Shown here piece after piece: positions 1-6,650 of a stretch of DNA of 9,896 bases; position 1 is the stretch's first letter; every line of letters starts with the position of its first letter. This DNA is from Tardiphaga sp. (lineage in GTDB: Bacteria > Pseudomonadota > Alphaproteobacteria > Rhizobiales > Xanthobacteraceae): positions 1 through 9,896 of the forward strand of contig JAQGJF010000007.1 of assembly GCA_028290765.1 (NCBI GenBank). Reading direction: 5' to 3'. The notes under the pieces were generated by a model. It was given only the letters and a program-made list of their open reading frames with translations. It ran no database searches and had not been told where the DNA came from. Both the position numbers and the translations under genes were made by a program.

Positions 1-37
1 ATACAAGCCATAGCGGAGAAAATGGGTGTCGGTAAGC

Positions 38-1234
38 TCAGCGGTGCAGCACGCCGCGCAGCATCTGCGCCATCTGCATCAGCGCCGGCGTCTGCTTCAC
101 CAGCCGCTTGGCGTGGGAGACGGAAGACATCACCGTCGCGGCAACCTTGCCGCGGGTGCTGACCGGAAGGAAGCTGTCGAAGATCGGCTCGTCGTCCTTG
201 CAGAACAGCCGCTTGTACTCGTCCGCCCCGATCCCGAGGTCGATCGCGGTGTAGCCGCGCTCGGCGTAGGAATCGACGATGTCCCGCATCAGGATCAAGC
301 CCGGGCTGTAGCGGGCATTGCCGGACATCGTGTAGGTATTGAACATCATCGAGAACCGGGCGCCATCCGAGACGCCCGCATAGATCGCGACCATTTCGTC
401 GTCGCATTCCAGCGCGTGAATATCGATGGCGTGGCCGCCGGCCGCGAGCGGAGCCAGGCAGGCTTCGCGAATGAACCCCTCGATGCCGGAATCGGCGAAC
501 ACGTTGGGCAGCTTCTGTTCCGCCATCCGCAGCGGTTTGACGGTGAAGAACGCGTCCAGGAGCCGCTTGATGTCGGCATCCTCGGTCGCCACGTAATAGC
601 GATAGCCGGGTAGCGCCTGGAGCTTGCGTTCCTTGCCCTTGAGCCTGCGGCGGAACGAATTGCTGATCCGCTCGGCCGGCGTGGCCCCGGCGACGATCTT
701 CATCAGCGGACACTCGTTGATCGAAGTCTGGTGCGGCAACAGCGCCATCGGATTGGGCAGCTCGCCCCAGCGCTGCGGCTGCCGCATCAGCGCCAGTACA
801 TCGATGCTGTCGGAATGCTCGCCGATCGCGTGCATCACCACGTCGAGATCGGCCTTGCAGGCGGCGGTTGCAAAATCGCGCCGCCATAATGCCATGTTGA
901 AGGTCACATGCTTGCCGCCGAGAAACCGGGCGATCCGCATCCCGTTCTCATGGGCGACCGCGAGCGGAAGCAGCATCAGCGGCTGGTCGTCGGCATCATA
1001 GGCGACGACGATGAACGGCCGCAGGCTCTCTTGTTCGCCGACATGCCGGAGCCAGGCGGCCTGGAAATCGAAACGCTGGTAGGGCGTGGCGAATTGCGGC
1101 GGATATTCGAGGCCGCGCCAGATCGTCTCCGCCGCGCGCATGTCGTGGAGGATTTCGACGCGGGCGATGCGGCTCGCACCCGAGCGGGTCGCTGTGCCGG
1201 CCATTGGGCTTTCGATCGCGGCAACCATGGTCAT
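38..1234 (-). CDS. CelD/BioF2-like GNAT family acyltransferase
   Basis: This 398-residue protein resembles the Acetyltransf_6 (CelD/BioF2-like) branch of the GNAT fold, cytoplasmic enzymes that transfer acyl groups and are often found in polysaccharide or envelope loci. Visible hallmarks are an N-terminal half with a W-R-x-L-E segment, a basic stretch near residues 190-205 (SFRRRLKGKERKL), and a C-terminal GNAT-like half. In that half a strand-like run (MVAIYAGVSDGARFSMMFNTY) is followed by YSPGLILMRDIV and then by LGIGADEYKRLF, the usual end motif of this family. There is no signal peptide or membrane segment. Two ATG codons two codons apart (1234 and 1228) could both start it, and neither has a clear Shine-Dalgarno sequence. 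It is transcribed away from the polysaccharide deacetylase homologue, and such pairs are plausible in exopolysaccharide modification. The acceptor substrate cannot be told from sequence. Confidence 0.88.
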   Translation of the reverse strand: MTMVAAIESPMAGTATRSGASRIARVEILHDMRAAETIWRGLEYPPQFATPYQRFDFQAAWLRHVGEQESLRPFIVVAYDADDQPLMLLPLAVAHENGMRIARFLGGKHVTFNMALWRRDFATAACKADLDVVMHAIGEHSDSIDVLALMRQPQRWGELPNPMALLPHQTSINECPLMKIVAGATPAERISNSFRRRLKGKERKLQALPGYRYYVATEDADIKRLLDAFFTVKPLRMAEQKLPNVFADSGIEGFIREACLAPLAAGGHAIDIHALECDDEMVAIYAGVSDGARFSMMFNTYTMSGNARYSPGLILMRDIVDSYAERGYTAIDLGIGADEYKRLFCKDDEPIFDSFLPVSTRGKVAATVMSSVSHAKRLVKQTPALMQMAQMLRGVLHR

Positions 1235-1255
1235 CGCGCAATCCGCTGTTTGAGA

Positions 1256-1309
1256 CTTTGTTTACATTTTTCGGCTTCGGCCGACCTTTGCAAAGAAATG
1301 TCAACAAAG
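1256..1309. promoter_or_regulatory. Divergent promoter region with long inverted repeat
   Basis: In the 131-bp gap between two divergent genes, CTTTGTTTACATTT (1256-1269) is matched at 13 of 14 positions by the reverse complement of AAATGTCAACAAAG (1296-1309). Inside lie a perfect TCGGC-TTCG-GCCGA hairpin (1271-1284) and a perfect 10-bp palindrome CTTTGCAAAG (1286-1295), so the CTTTG word recurs four times counting both strands. Each outer arm carries a -35-like hexamer: TTTACA reading rightward and TTGACA reading leftward. The region could be an operator overlapping both promoters, which would co-regulate the acyltransferase and the deacetylase homologue. No binding protein can be named. Confidence 0.55.
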
Positions 1310-1365
1310 AGTAATGACAATGCGCGAACGAGGGGGCGGCGGGCTGGCCGCCGAAGGGGCGTGGG

Positions 1366-2385
1366 GTGTCAGACAGCAACCGATTTGTGAGCGACCTGAA
1401 GCTGGAGCTCGCTTATTTCAGCGGTTACGCCCGCCTCAATGCGTGGCGGACCGGCGGCGTCGGCGTCATCCTGAGGTTCGAGCGGGTTCGTCCGTCCCGG
1501 GGGGACCGGTTTCAGCCGTTGCGATCCCGCGAAATCACGCCTCGCTTTCTGGAGCGGCTGGTCCGCGCGTTGCGGCGCTGGAAATTCGACATCGTCCCGA
1601 TCGACGAGGTCTGCCACCGGGCGAGCCAGCCCAGATCGGGCCGGCGTTTCGTCGGCCTCACCTTCGATGGCGGCTATCGGGACGTGATGACATCGGCCTA
1701 TCCGGTGTTGTCCCGGCATCAGGTGCCGTTCACGGTCTATCTGCCCACGGCGTTTCCCGATGGTCTCGGCGAAGCGTGGTGGCTGGCGCTCGAACAGGTC
1801 ATCGCGCGGCGTGACCGCATCAGCCTGGTGATGGACCGCACCGAGCGGCATTTCGAGATCGCAAGTGCTTCGGAAAAACTGCAGCTCTACGAGTTTCTGG
1901 ATGGCTGGATGCGCAAGCTGACGCCGCCGGACTTGACGGTGGCGATCAACGATCTGTGCAAGCGCTACTCCGTGGATCTGGCGGCCCTGTCGCGCAGCGC
2001 GTCGATGGACTGGGACGACATCGCGACACTGGCCAGGGATCCGCTGGTGACGATCGGCAGCGCCACCGTGAACTATCCCGTGCTGGCGAATTTGAAGGAT
2101 GCCGCGGCGCTGCGCGAAATGACCATGGGGAGGGCGGTGTTGAAGGCCGCGCTCGGCCGCGATCCGCTGCACTTTGCCTATCCGTTCGGAAACCGTGGGT
2201 CTTATGGCCGGCATCATCTGCTGATGGCGGCCGACGCCGGCTTTGCCAGCGCGGTGTCCACCATATCCGGCGTGGTGTGGCCTTCGGACCGGTCAAACCT
2301 GCACGCGCTGCCGCGCATCGCCTGGGATGGACGCCGCTCGCTGCGCGCCATGCGCGTCATGCTGGCGGGGATGATGATTCGGTAA
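1366..2385 (+). CDS. Polysaccharide deacetylase (NodB-fold) homologue lacking metal ligands
   Basis: This 339-residue protein has the layout of a carbohydrate esterase family 4 (NodB-homology) protein, a family that removes N-acetyl groups from chitin-, peptidoglycan- or exopolysaccharide-type substrates. Motif 1 appears as LTFDGGYRD (residues 98-106): the catalytic-base Asp101 is kept, but the following metal-binding Asp is Gly102. Motif 2, normally HTVNHP, reads ATVNYP, so both metal-binding His are replaced (Ala233 and Tyr237) at the exact H-x3-H spacing. A later FAYPFGN segment (270-276) matches the usual FAYPYG region. The overall fold signature persists to LPRIAWDG near the C-terminus. 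No signal peptide is visible. I chose the GTG at 1366 because AAGGGG lies about 8 bp upstream. The frame is intact, so this looks like a maintained pseudoenzyme or an altered activity rather than a decayed gene. Confidence 0.88.
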   Translation: MSDSNRFVSDLKLELAYFSGYARLNAWRTGGVGVILRFERVRPSRGDRFQPLRSREITPRFLERLVRALRRWKFDIVPIDEVCHRASQPRSGRRFVGLTFDGGYRDVMTSAYPVLSRHQVPFTVYLPTAFPDGLGEAWWLALEQVIARRDRISLVMDRTERHFEIASASEKLQLYEFLDGWMRKLTPPDLTVAINDLCKRYSVDLAALSRSASMDWDDIATLARDPLVTIGSATVNYPVLANLKDAAALREMTMGRAVLKAALGRDPLHFAYPFGNRGSYGRHHLLMAADAGFASAVSTISGVVWPSDRSNLHALPRIAWDGRRSLRAMRVMLAGMMIR

Positions 2386-2620
2386 GCTCCGTTCTCGACG
2401 GCACATCCTGCAAGATTTCTGAATGTTTCGTGGCGCGCAGCGCGCGCTCGCATCCGCGCGCCGCATTGGTCGTTCCGCCGATGTCCCTTGCACGTCAGAT
2501 ATCCATCGGCGAAGAATTGAACAATAACAGACTAATCGGACTGTTTTTTGGTGCCTCTGTCGGCTATGGAGGTCGGGCAGGCGTTCCGCCTTTCCCGCGC
2601 CTCGACCCATGAGAGGAACT
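2386..2620. other. Intergenic region upstream of the tetR-family gene
   Basis: No gene is seen in this 235-bp stretch. GGCGCGC (2432-2438) can pair with GCGCGCC (2456-2462) across a 17-nt loop, but no T-run follows, so it is at best a weak termination hairpin for the upstream gene. AACAG (2526-2530) and CTGTT (2541-2545) form an imperfect inverted repeat with a 10-bp spacer, about 75 bp before the regulator start. That is the style and position of a TetR autoregulatory operator, but the match is short. TTGAAC (2517-2522) could be a -35 box, but no good -10 follows. Confidence 0.3.
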
Positions 2621-3265
2621 ATGGACAACGTCACCCGGTCGGAACGCTCCCGCAAGGCTGCACTGCAAGCCGCGCTGACGATCATCGCGCGCGACGGTCC
2701 CGGCCGGCTGACACTTGACGCGATTGCGCGCGAGAGTGGCCTCAGCAAGGGCGGGTTGATGCACCAGTTCCGCACCAAGGACGCGGTGCTGAAAGCGCTG
2801 CTGGAACATCAGACCGCTTATTTCGAGGACTTCTACCGTGGCTATATCGCCGAGCACGGCGGCAAGGGGGCGCAGCCGGAGCTTGCGGCACAGATCGCCA
2901 CCTTGCGCGAGGTGAACAGCCAACCGGATTCGGTGGTTTTCGCCGTGTTCGGTGCGCTGGCCCGGAACCCCGATTTGCTCTCCGCCAGCCGTGACATCGA
3001 CGCGAGGAAGATTGCAGCCATCAAGGCGGAAGCCGCCGATTCCCAACTGGCTGTGCTGCGATGGTCCGCGGCGATGGGTCTGGCGCTGACCACCATGATG
3101 GGGATGTGCCCACTGTCCGAGAAGGAGCGCGAGCAATTGTACGAGCGCCTGCTCGACGATGAACAATGGGCCGCGCTTGAAACGCCCGCCAAGTCGCCTA
3201 CCAAGTCGCCCGTCAAGTCGCGCGCCAGCCGGCCATCGCCCGCGCGGACCAGCCGGCGCCGCTGA
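2621..3265 (+). CDS. TetR/AcrR-family transcriptional regulator with basic KSP tail
   Basis: This 214-residue protein has a typical TetR N-terminal DNA-binding domain. Helix 1 spans about residues 10-25 (RKAALQAALTIIARDG), and the helix-turn-helix about 31-58 includes LTLDAIARESGLSKGG and the signature HQFRTKDAVLKALLE. The helical remainder (about 65-180) is the ligand-binding and dimerisation part, for which no ligand can be inferred. The last 24 residues (from 191) are unusual: KSPTKSPVKS followed by an Arg/Ser/Pro-rich end, resembling histone-H1-like tails. I prefer the ATG at 2621 over the in-frame ATG at 2609 because GAGAGGA at 2611-2617 lies just before it, although the spacing is short. 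A TetR-style operator sits about 100 bp downstream of the gene, in front of the lipoprotein run, so that run is the likely target. Confidence 0.9.
   Translation: MDNVTRSERSRKAALQAALTIIARDGPGRLTLDAIARESGLSKGGLMHQFRTKDAVLKALLEHQTAYFEDFYRGYIAEHGGKGAQPELAAQIATLREVNSQPDSVVFAVFGALARNPDLLSASRDIDARKIAAIKAEAADSQLAVLRWSAAMGLALTTMMGMCPLSEKEREQLYERLLDDEQWAALETPAKSPTKSPVKSRASRPSPARTSRRR
3191..3220 (+). repeat. 12-bp tandem repeat encoding KSPx tail
   Basis: Two and a half 12-bp units begin with AAGTCGCC: 3191-3202, 3203-3214 and the partial 3215-3220. They encode KSPT, KSPV and KS at the C-terminus of the TetR-family regulator. The units differ only in their last bases, which suggests recent slippage or duplication. 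Confidence 0.7.
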
Positions 3266-3360
3266 CGCCGCTGCGGCGCGCTTCGCCGGAGCTCCATCGA
3301 CCATCGAACCAGCCCGATACTTGAAACCGCGAGACGGATCGTCCCACTTCGTTTTCTCTG

Positions 3361-3389
3361 TTTACAAACCGTCTGGTCGGTTTTATAGG
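3361..3389 (+). promoter_or_regulatory. Promoter with TetR-type operator between -35 and -10
   Basis: TTTACA (3361-3366) and TATAGG (3384-3389) are separated by 17 bp, fitting a sigma-70-like promoter. Between them lies AAACCG-TCTGGT-CGGTTT (3366-3383), whose 6-bp outer arms are perfect inverted repeats. It closely resembles the ACCG...CGGT operators bound by many TetR-family repressors. A repressor bound here would block RNA polymerase. The site is about 100 bp after the TetR gene and about 120 bp before the lipoprotein start at 3512, leaving a long 5' untranslated region. Assignment of the upstream TetR protein as its ligand is inference. Confidence 0.6.
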
Positions 3390-3511
3390 AGAGGCAGTTC
3401 CGCCATCGATCATCGGGGGAGCGTGGAATGCGCGGCCAAGGTCCTGCCGCAGATCGATGCAGCCGGATTTTCCGCTGCATCGCCGTCAGGGGCGCCGAAC
3501 AGGAGATCGAT

Positions 3512-4174
3512 GTGGATGTTTTGACGTGCGCGCGCCGGCTGGCGGTGCTGGCGCTTGGCGCGATGGCAACAGGATGCGCCACCGTGACGCCGGTGCCTTA
3601 TGCGGAGGTCGCGTCTTCGGGAGTCCTGGCGCCGAACCCGTCCGATTCATCCGGCCGCATGCCGTACAGCTATTCCACCCAGGTGGACTGGCGCGCCTAC
3701 GACAAGGTCATTCTCGATCCGGTGGTGATCTACCGGGGGGCGGATCAGCAGTTCGTGGAGATGTCCGCGCACGACAAGGGGCAGCTCGCGGCCTACATGC
3801 AGGCCCGCTTCACCGACCGGCTGCGCAGCCGCTACGCCATCGTGAGCACCCGCGGGCCGAATACGCTTCGCGTGCGCCTGACACTCACCGGTGCCGTGGC
3901 CAACACGCCCGTGCTTGGCACGCTGTCACGCTTCGACGTCGCCGGCGCCGTTTACAACGGCGTACAGGCCGCCCGCGACGGTGAGGGATCGATGACGGGC
4001 TCGGTGATCTACACCGTCGAAATCTTCGACGCCGTGAATTCGCGCCTGCTCGGCGCTTTCGTCTCCAAGCAATATCCTGCGCCTTACGACATCAAGGCCA
4101 GCGTCGGTCGGCTCACTGCGGCGGAGGCCGGGATCGACAAGGGCGCCGATGCGCTGCTGGCGCAATTGAAATGA
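3512..4174 (+). CDS. DUF3313-type outer-membrane or periplasmic lipoprotein
   Basis: This is a 220-residue predicted lipoprotein. I chose the GTG at 3512 because AGGAGA (3501-3506) lies 5 bp upstream and because this start puts a short signal peptide at the N-terminus: MDVLTCARRLAVLALGAMATGC, with the lipidated Cys at residue 22. Longer in-frame starts would bury the signal behind about 28 extra residues. The mature part contains VDWRAYDKVILDPVVIYRGA, a Q/D-x-F-V-E-M segment and a YAIVSTRGPNTLRVRLTLTG strand pair, which match the DUF3313 family. These are bacterial lipoproteins of unknown function with a beta-rich domain. It is the first gene of the plus-strand run and follows the operator-bearing promoter directly. 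Its function is unknown. Confidence 0.82.
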   Translation: MDVLTCARRLAVLALGAMATGCATVTPVPYAEVASSGVLAPNPSDSSGRMPYSYSTQVDWRAYDKVILDPVVIYRGADQQFVEMSAHDKGQLAAYMQARFTDRLRSRYAIVSTRGPNTLRVRLTLTGAVANTPVLGTLSRFDVAGAVYNGVQAARDGEGSMTGSVIYTVEIFDAVNSRLLGAFVSKQYPAPYDIKASVGRLTAAEAGIDKGADALLAQLK

Positions 4175-4233
4175 TTTCCTTCCCCACCGATTGATCCCCA
4201 TCGCTTTGCGAAGACTCATGAAAGGTGCTGCAG

Positions 4234-4806
4234 ATGACCAGGCTTGCCGGAATGATCATGCGCGCAACGCTCGCCGCGACCCTCATCGCCACGGCCGGCA
4301 GCGGCCACGCCAGCCCGGTCGATCCGGGCGGTACCTGGCTCACGGAGGATGGTCGCGCCCGCATCCGCCTCGAGCGTTGCGGTGCGACGCTGGAGCAGAT
4401 CTGCGGCTACATCGTCTGGATGCAGAATCCCACCGATGCCAAGGGTCAGCCGTTTCGCGACGAATTCAACCCGGATCCGGCCAAGCGATCGCGCCTCCTT
4501 CTCGGCCATCAGCTGATCCTCGGTCTGCAGCCGACGCCCGAGGGGCACTTCGAAGGCCAGATCTACAATGCGGAGAACGGCAAGTCCTATTCGGTCTCGG
4601 TGTGGCGCGACGCGTCGGAGCGCTTGAAGGTGAGGGGCTGCATGCTTTCGGTATTCTGCGCCACGCAGGTCTGGACACAGGCCACCAATGCCCTGCCGCA
4701 ACAGCTCCTGGGGATGACGGGAGACACGAACGGCCCAAGGGCAGACAGGGAGTGGGCGCCGCAGCCGAAGCTCAAGACCAGCTCAACGGCCAAAGCCGCC
4801 CGATAA
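4234..4806 (+). CDS. Secreted DUF2147 family protein
   Basis: This 190-residue protein has a signal peptide. Residues 1-26 (MTRLAGMIMRATLAATLIAT then AGSGHA) form a classical leader, with likely cleavage after the Ala of GHA. The mature domain shows the DUF2147 pattern: GGTWLTEDGRARI, CGYIVWMQNP, a D-E-F-N-P segment, LLGHQLILGL, EGQIYNAENGKSYSV, RGCMLSVFCATQVW. Family members are small periplasmic beta-barrel-like proteins of unknown function. Four cysteines (49, 57, 136, 142) could form two disulfides in the periplasm. The ATG at 4234 is preferred to a GTG at 4225 because AAAGG (4221-4225) is 8 bp upstream. The C-terminal 35 residues are hydrophilic and probably disordered. It lies 59 bp after the DUF3313 lipoprotein and 19 bp before the cyclase, so co-transcription is likely. 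Confidence 0.85.
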   Translation: MTRLAGMIMRATLAATLIATAGSGHASPVDPGGTWLTEDGRARIRLERCGATLEQICGYIVWMQNPTDAKGQPFRDEFNPDPAKRSRLLLGHQLILGLQPTPEGHFEGQIYNAENGKSYSVSVWRDASERLKVRGCMLSVFCATQVWTQATNALPQQLLGMTGDTNGPRADREWAPQPKLKTSSTAKAAR

Positions 4807-4825
4807 GACCCATAGAGATTCCGTC

Positions 4826-6277
4826 ATGCCGTCACAGCTCCTGCCATTGCCCGTCGACATGGCGCTTGTTCGCTCGGCCGATCGTCGCATGGTCGCCAGG
4901 AACGACAACGCGAAGGCGCCGGACGCGCGCGCGATCGTTCAGTGGATCACCGAACAGGCGTTGGTAGGGGACGACGGCGTCGCCCTGCTGGACGGTTTCT
5001 GCAACGCTTTGCGCGCGCGGGGGCTACCGCTCTGGCGCGTCAGCGCGCATCTTCCCGCCCTCGATCCGTCGGTGCGCGGCTTCCGCTTCGACTGGCGCCG
5101 CGATGGCGGCGCCTCGCTGGTATCGGCGCCTCACGACGATGCGAGTATCGCCGGGTACGTGAACGATCCGCTCTACAAGCTGTTGACGAATGGCCGCACC
5201 TTCTCCCGATGGCGTCTGCACGATGCCATGGATCCCGCCACGACATTTCCTGCTCTCGTGGATCTGCGAGCGGAGGGCGGTACCGACTATGTCCAGCATA
5301 TCATCTGGTTCACGCCGGGCACGGCGCTGAAAGGCCTCGTGGTGTCGTTCGCGAGCGACGGGATCGCGGGCTTTGGCGAGGCCGACCTCGCGCTGTTCGC
5401 CGAACTGCTTCCGGTGCTCGGGCTCGCGATCTGCAAGTCCAGCCTGTCGCGGACCCTGCAGGAAACCCTTGCCGTCTACCTGGGATCGGCCACGGCCACG
5501 CGCGTGCTCGGGGGACAGATCCGCCGCGGCGAAGGCGAAACCGTCGCGGCTGCGATCCTGATGGTCGATTTCCGCGCCTTCACCGCGCTGACCGAGCGCG
5601 AGGACGCCGTGAAGGTGGTCGGCTGGCTCGACGAACATTTCGACGCCGTCGGCGAACCCGTGGCGCGCCACGGCGGCGAAATCCTGAAATTCATCGGCGA
5701 TGGATTTCTTGCCATTTTTCCGGCGCCGGATCCCGGCAGCGGGCCCTGTGCGACCTGTGCCAGCGCGCTCGCCGCCGCCGGGCAGGCGCTGGCCGCCAAC
5801 CGCGCGTTGAACGGGCGACGTCGTGCGGCCGGTCTGCCGGAACTGGACGTCGACCTGGTCCTGCATTTCGGCGAAGTGGTCTACGGCAATGTCGGCACCA
5901 GCCGGCGTCTCGACTTCACCGTGATCGGACGGGCGGTCAACGAGGCGAGCCGCATCGAGGAGATCTGCGGCCAGACCGGCCGATCGATCCTGATATCCGA
6001 GAGCTTCGCGGAACGCTGTGGACGCGAGCTCGAGCCGGTCGGCACTTTCACCCTGCGCGGGATCGAACGGAAGCAGAGCATATGGACGGTCGCGCCCACC
6101 GGTCAGGAGAATTCCAAATCTCCTTGGCCCAAGTCCCCCTCGCTAACGTCTTCCTCGCTAAAGTCTCCTTCGCTGAAGTCTCCTTCGTTAACGCCTCCTT
6201 CGTCTTCGAGGGGAACGGCCGTCGAGGCCCCGCGCAACAAACCGAAACAATCCTGCCCACAGCCGGCAAACGTTTAG
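4826..6277 (+). CDS. Class III adenylate/guanylate cyclase with N-terminal sensor-like region
   Basis: This 483-residue protein would make a cyclic nucleotide (most likely cAMP) from the nucleoside triphosphate. Residues 1 to about 210 form a soluble GAF-like sensory region as in many rhizobial cyclases. A linker with LAVYLGSATATRVLGGQIRR (about 214-233) precedes the catalytic domain (about 240-430). Both metal-binding aspartates are present: Asp248 in MVDFRAFT and Asp292 in KFIGDGFLAIF. The purine-selecting pair Lys288 and Asp363 (LDFTVIGR) favours ATP, and the transition-state residues Asn372 and Arg376 (VNEASR) are intact, so it should be active. No membrane segment is visible. The last 45 residues carry a Lys/Ser/Pro/Leu pentapeptide repeat, which is unusual for the family. 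The start is 19 bp after the DUF2147 gene and its Shine-Dalgarno sequence is weak, so translational coupling is possible. Confidence 0.92.
   Translation: MPSQLLPLPVDMALVRSADRRMVARNDNAKAPDARAIVQWITEQALVGDDGVALLDGFCNALRARGLPLWRVSAHLPALDPSVRGFRFDWRRDGGASLVSAPHDDASIAGYVNDPLYKLLTNGRTFSRWRLHDAMDPATTFPALVDLRAEGGTDYVQHIIWFTPGTALKGLVVSFASDGIAGFGEADLALFAELLPVLGLAICKSSLSRTLQETLAVYLGSATATRVLGGQIRRGEGETVAAAILMVDFRAFTALTEREDAVKVVGWLDEHFDAVGEPVARHGGEILKFIGDGFLAIFPAPDPGSGPCATCASALAAAGQALAANRALNGRRRAAGLPELDVDLVLHFGEVVYGNVGTSRRLDFTVIGRAVNEASRIEEICGQTGRSILISESFAERCGRELEPVGTFTLRGIERKQSIWTVAPTGQENSKSPWPKSPSLTSSSLKSPSLKSPSLTPPSSSRGTAVEAPRNKPKQSCPQPANV
6116..6205 (+). repeat. Six 15-bp tandem units in the cyclase C-terminus
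   Basis: Six imperfect 15-bp units (starting at 6116, 6131, 6146, 6161, 6176 and 6191) share the core AAGTCTCCTTCGCT. In the cyclase frame they encode the pentapeptides KSPWP, KSPSL, TSSSL, KSPSL, KSPSL, TPPSS. The units are most alike in the middle, typical of slippage expansion. The resulting tail lies after the catalytic domain and is probably disordered. Confidence 0.85.
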
Positions 6278-6311
6278 GCGCAAGAGCTACCTGCAAGATG
6301 GAGACAGACGC

Positions 6312-6650
6312 ATGCACCGCTTTGTCAGACTGGCCCTCGCTGCCGCGGAGATGGCCACCATCCCAGTGGCAGGATGCCTTATCGAACTCGATCCGCACCA
6401 GCCGGATTGGCAAAGCCGGCGACCCGGCCTGTCCCAGCTCGTCACGTCGAATGACGATTCCAGCGCGCCGCCATTCCGGTTTCGCGTCCCCAGGCTGAGC
6501 GACATCCGTGATCTGGTCCCAAAACTTCGTTTGCAATCGCGGTCGGCGGACCATCTGTGCTCCACGCTGACAGGCGGATGCGGCGTATTGGCGCCGACCC
6601 GATCTCATCGACTGGTCGCCACACCACATGAAGCGCTGCCGGCGGTTTGA
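6312..6650 (+). CDS. Doubtful small ORF with lipobox-like N-terminus
   Basis: This 112-residue ORF is not recognised. In its favour, GGAG lies about 8 bp before the ATG. The N-terminus (MHRFVRLALAAAEMATIPVAGC) resembles a lipoprotein signal with Cys22. Its TGA overlaps the patatin ATG as TGATG, which would allow translational coupling. Against it, a Glu interrupts the hydrophobic stretch, and the remaining 90 residues have an Arg/Ser/Pro-rich composition that looks more like non-coding GC-rich DNA. The opposite strand is also open over much of the same stretch. It may be a leader or spacer segment rather than a gene. Confidence 0.3.
   Translation: MHRFVRLALAAAEMATIPVAGCLIELDPHQPDWQSRRPGLSQLVTSNDDSSAPPFRFRVPRLSDIRDLVPKLRLQSRSADHLCSTLTGGCGVLAPTRSHRLVATPHEALPAV

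Noticed and set aside
2432..2462. GC hairpin GGCGCGC/GCGCGCC after the deacetylase homologue as a terminator
   Set aside because: The 17-nt loop is long and no T-run follows. Alternating GC sequence pairs easily by chance at this base composition.
3428..3511. Longer N-terminus for the DUF3313 lipoprotein starting at 3428
   Set aside because: It would put 28 residues before the signal peptide. The GTG at 3512 has AGGAGA at proper spacing and gives a normal lipoprotein leader.
4942..6498. 518-codon plus-strand ORF overlapping the cyclase, with pentapeptide-like text near its end
   Set aside because: It is Arg-rich shadow translation of the cyclase gene in another frame. The pentapeptide look comes from the 15-bp repeat period.
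6048..6629. 193-codon minus-strand ORF with a fairly protein-like stretch (KFWDQITDVAQPGDAKPEW)
   Set aside because: Its C-terminal third is antisense to the cyclase catalytic domain and repeat tail. It has no Shine-Dalgarno sequence and no recognisable domain. The protein-like part is too short to claim a fossil gene.
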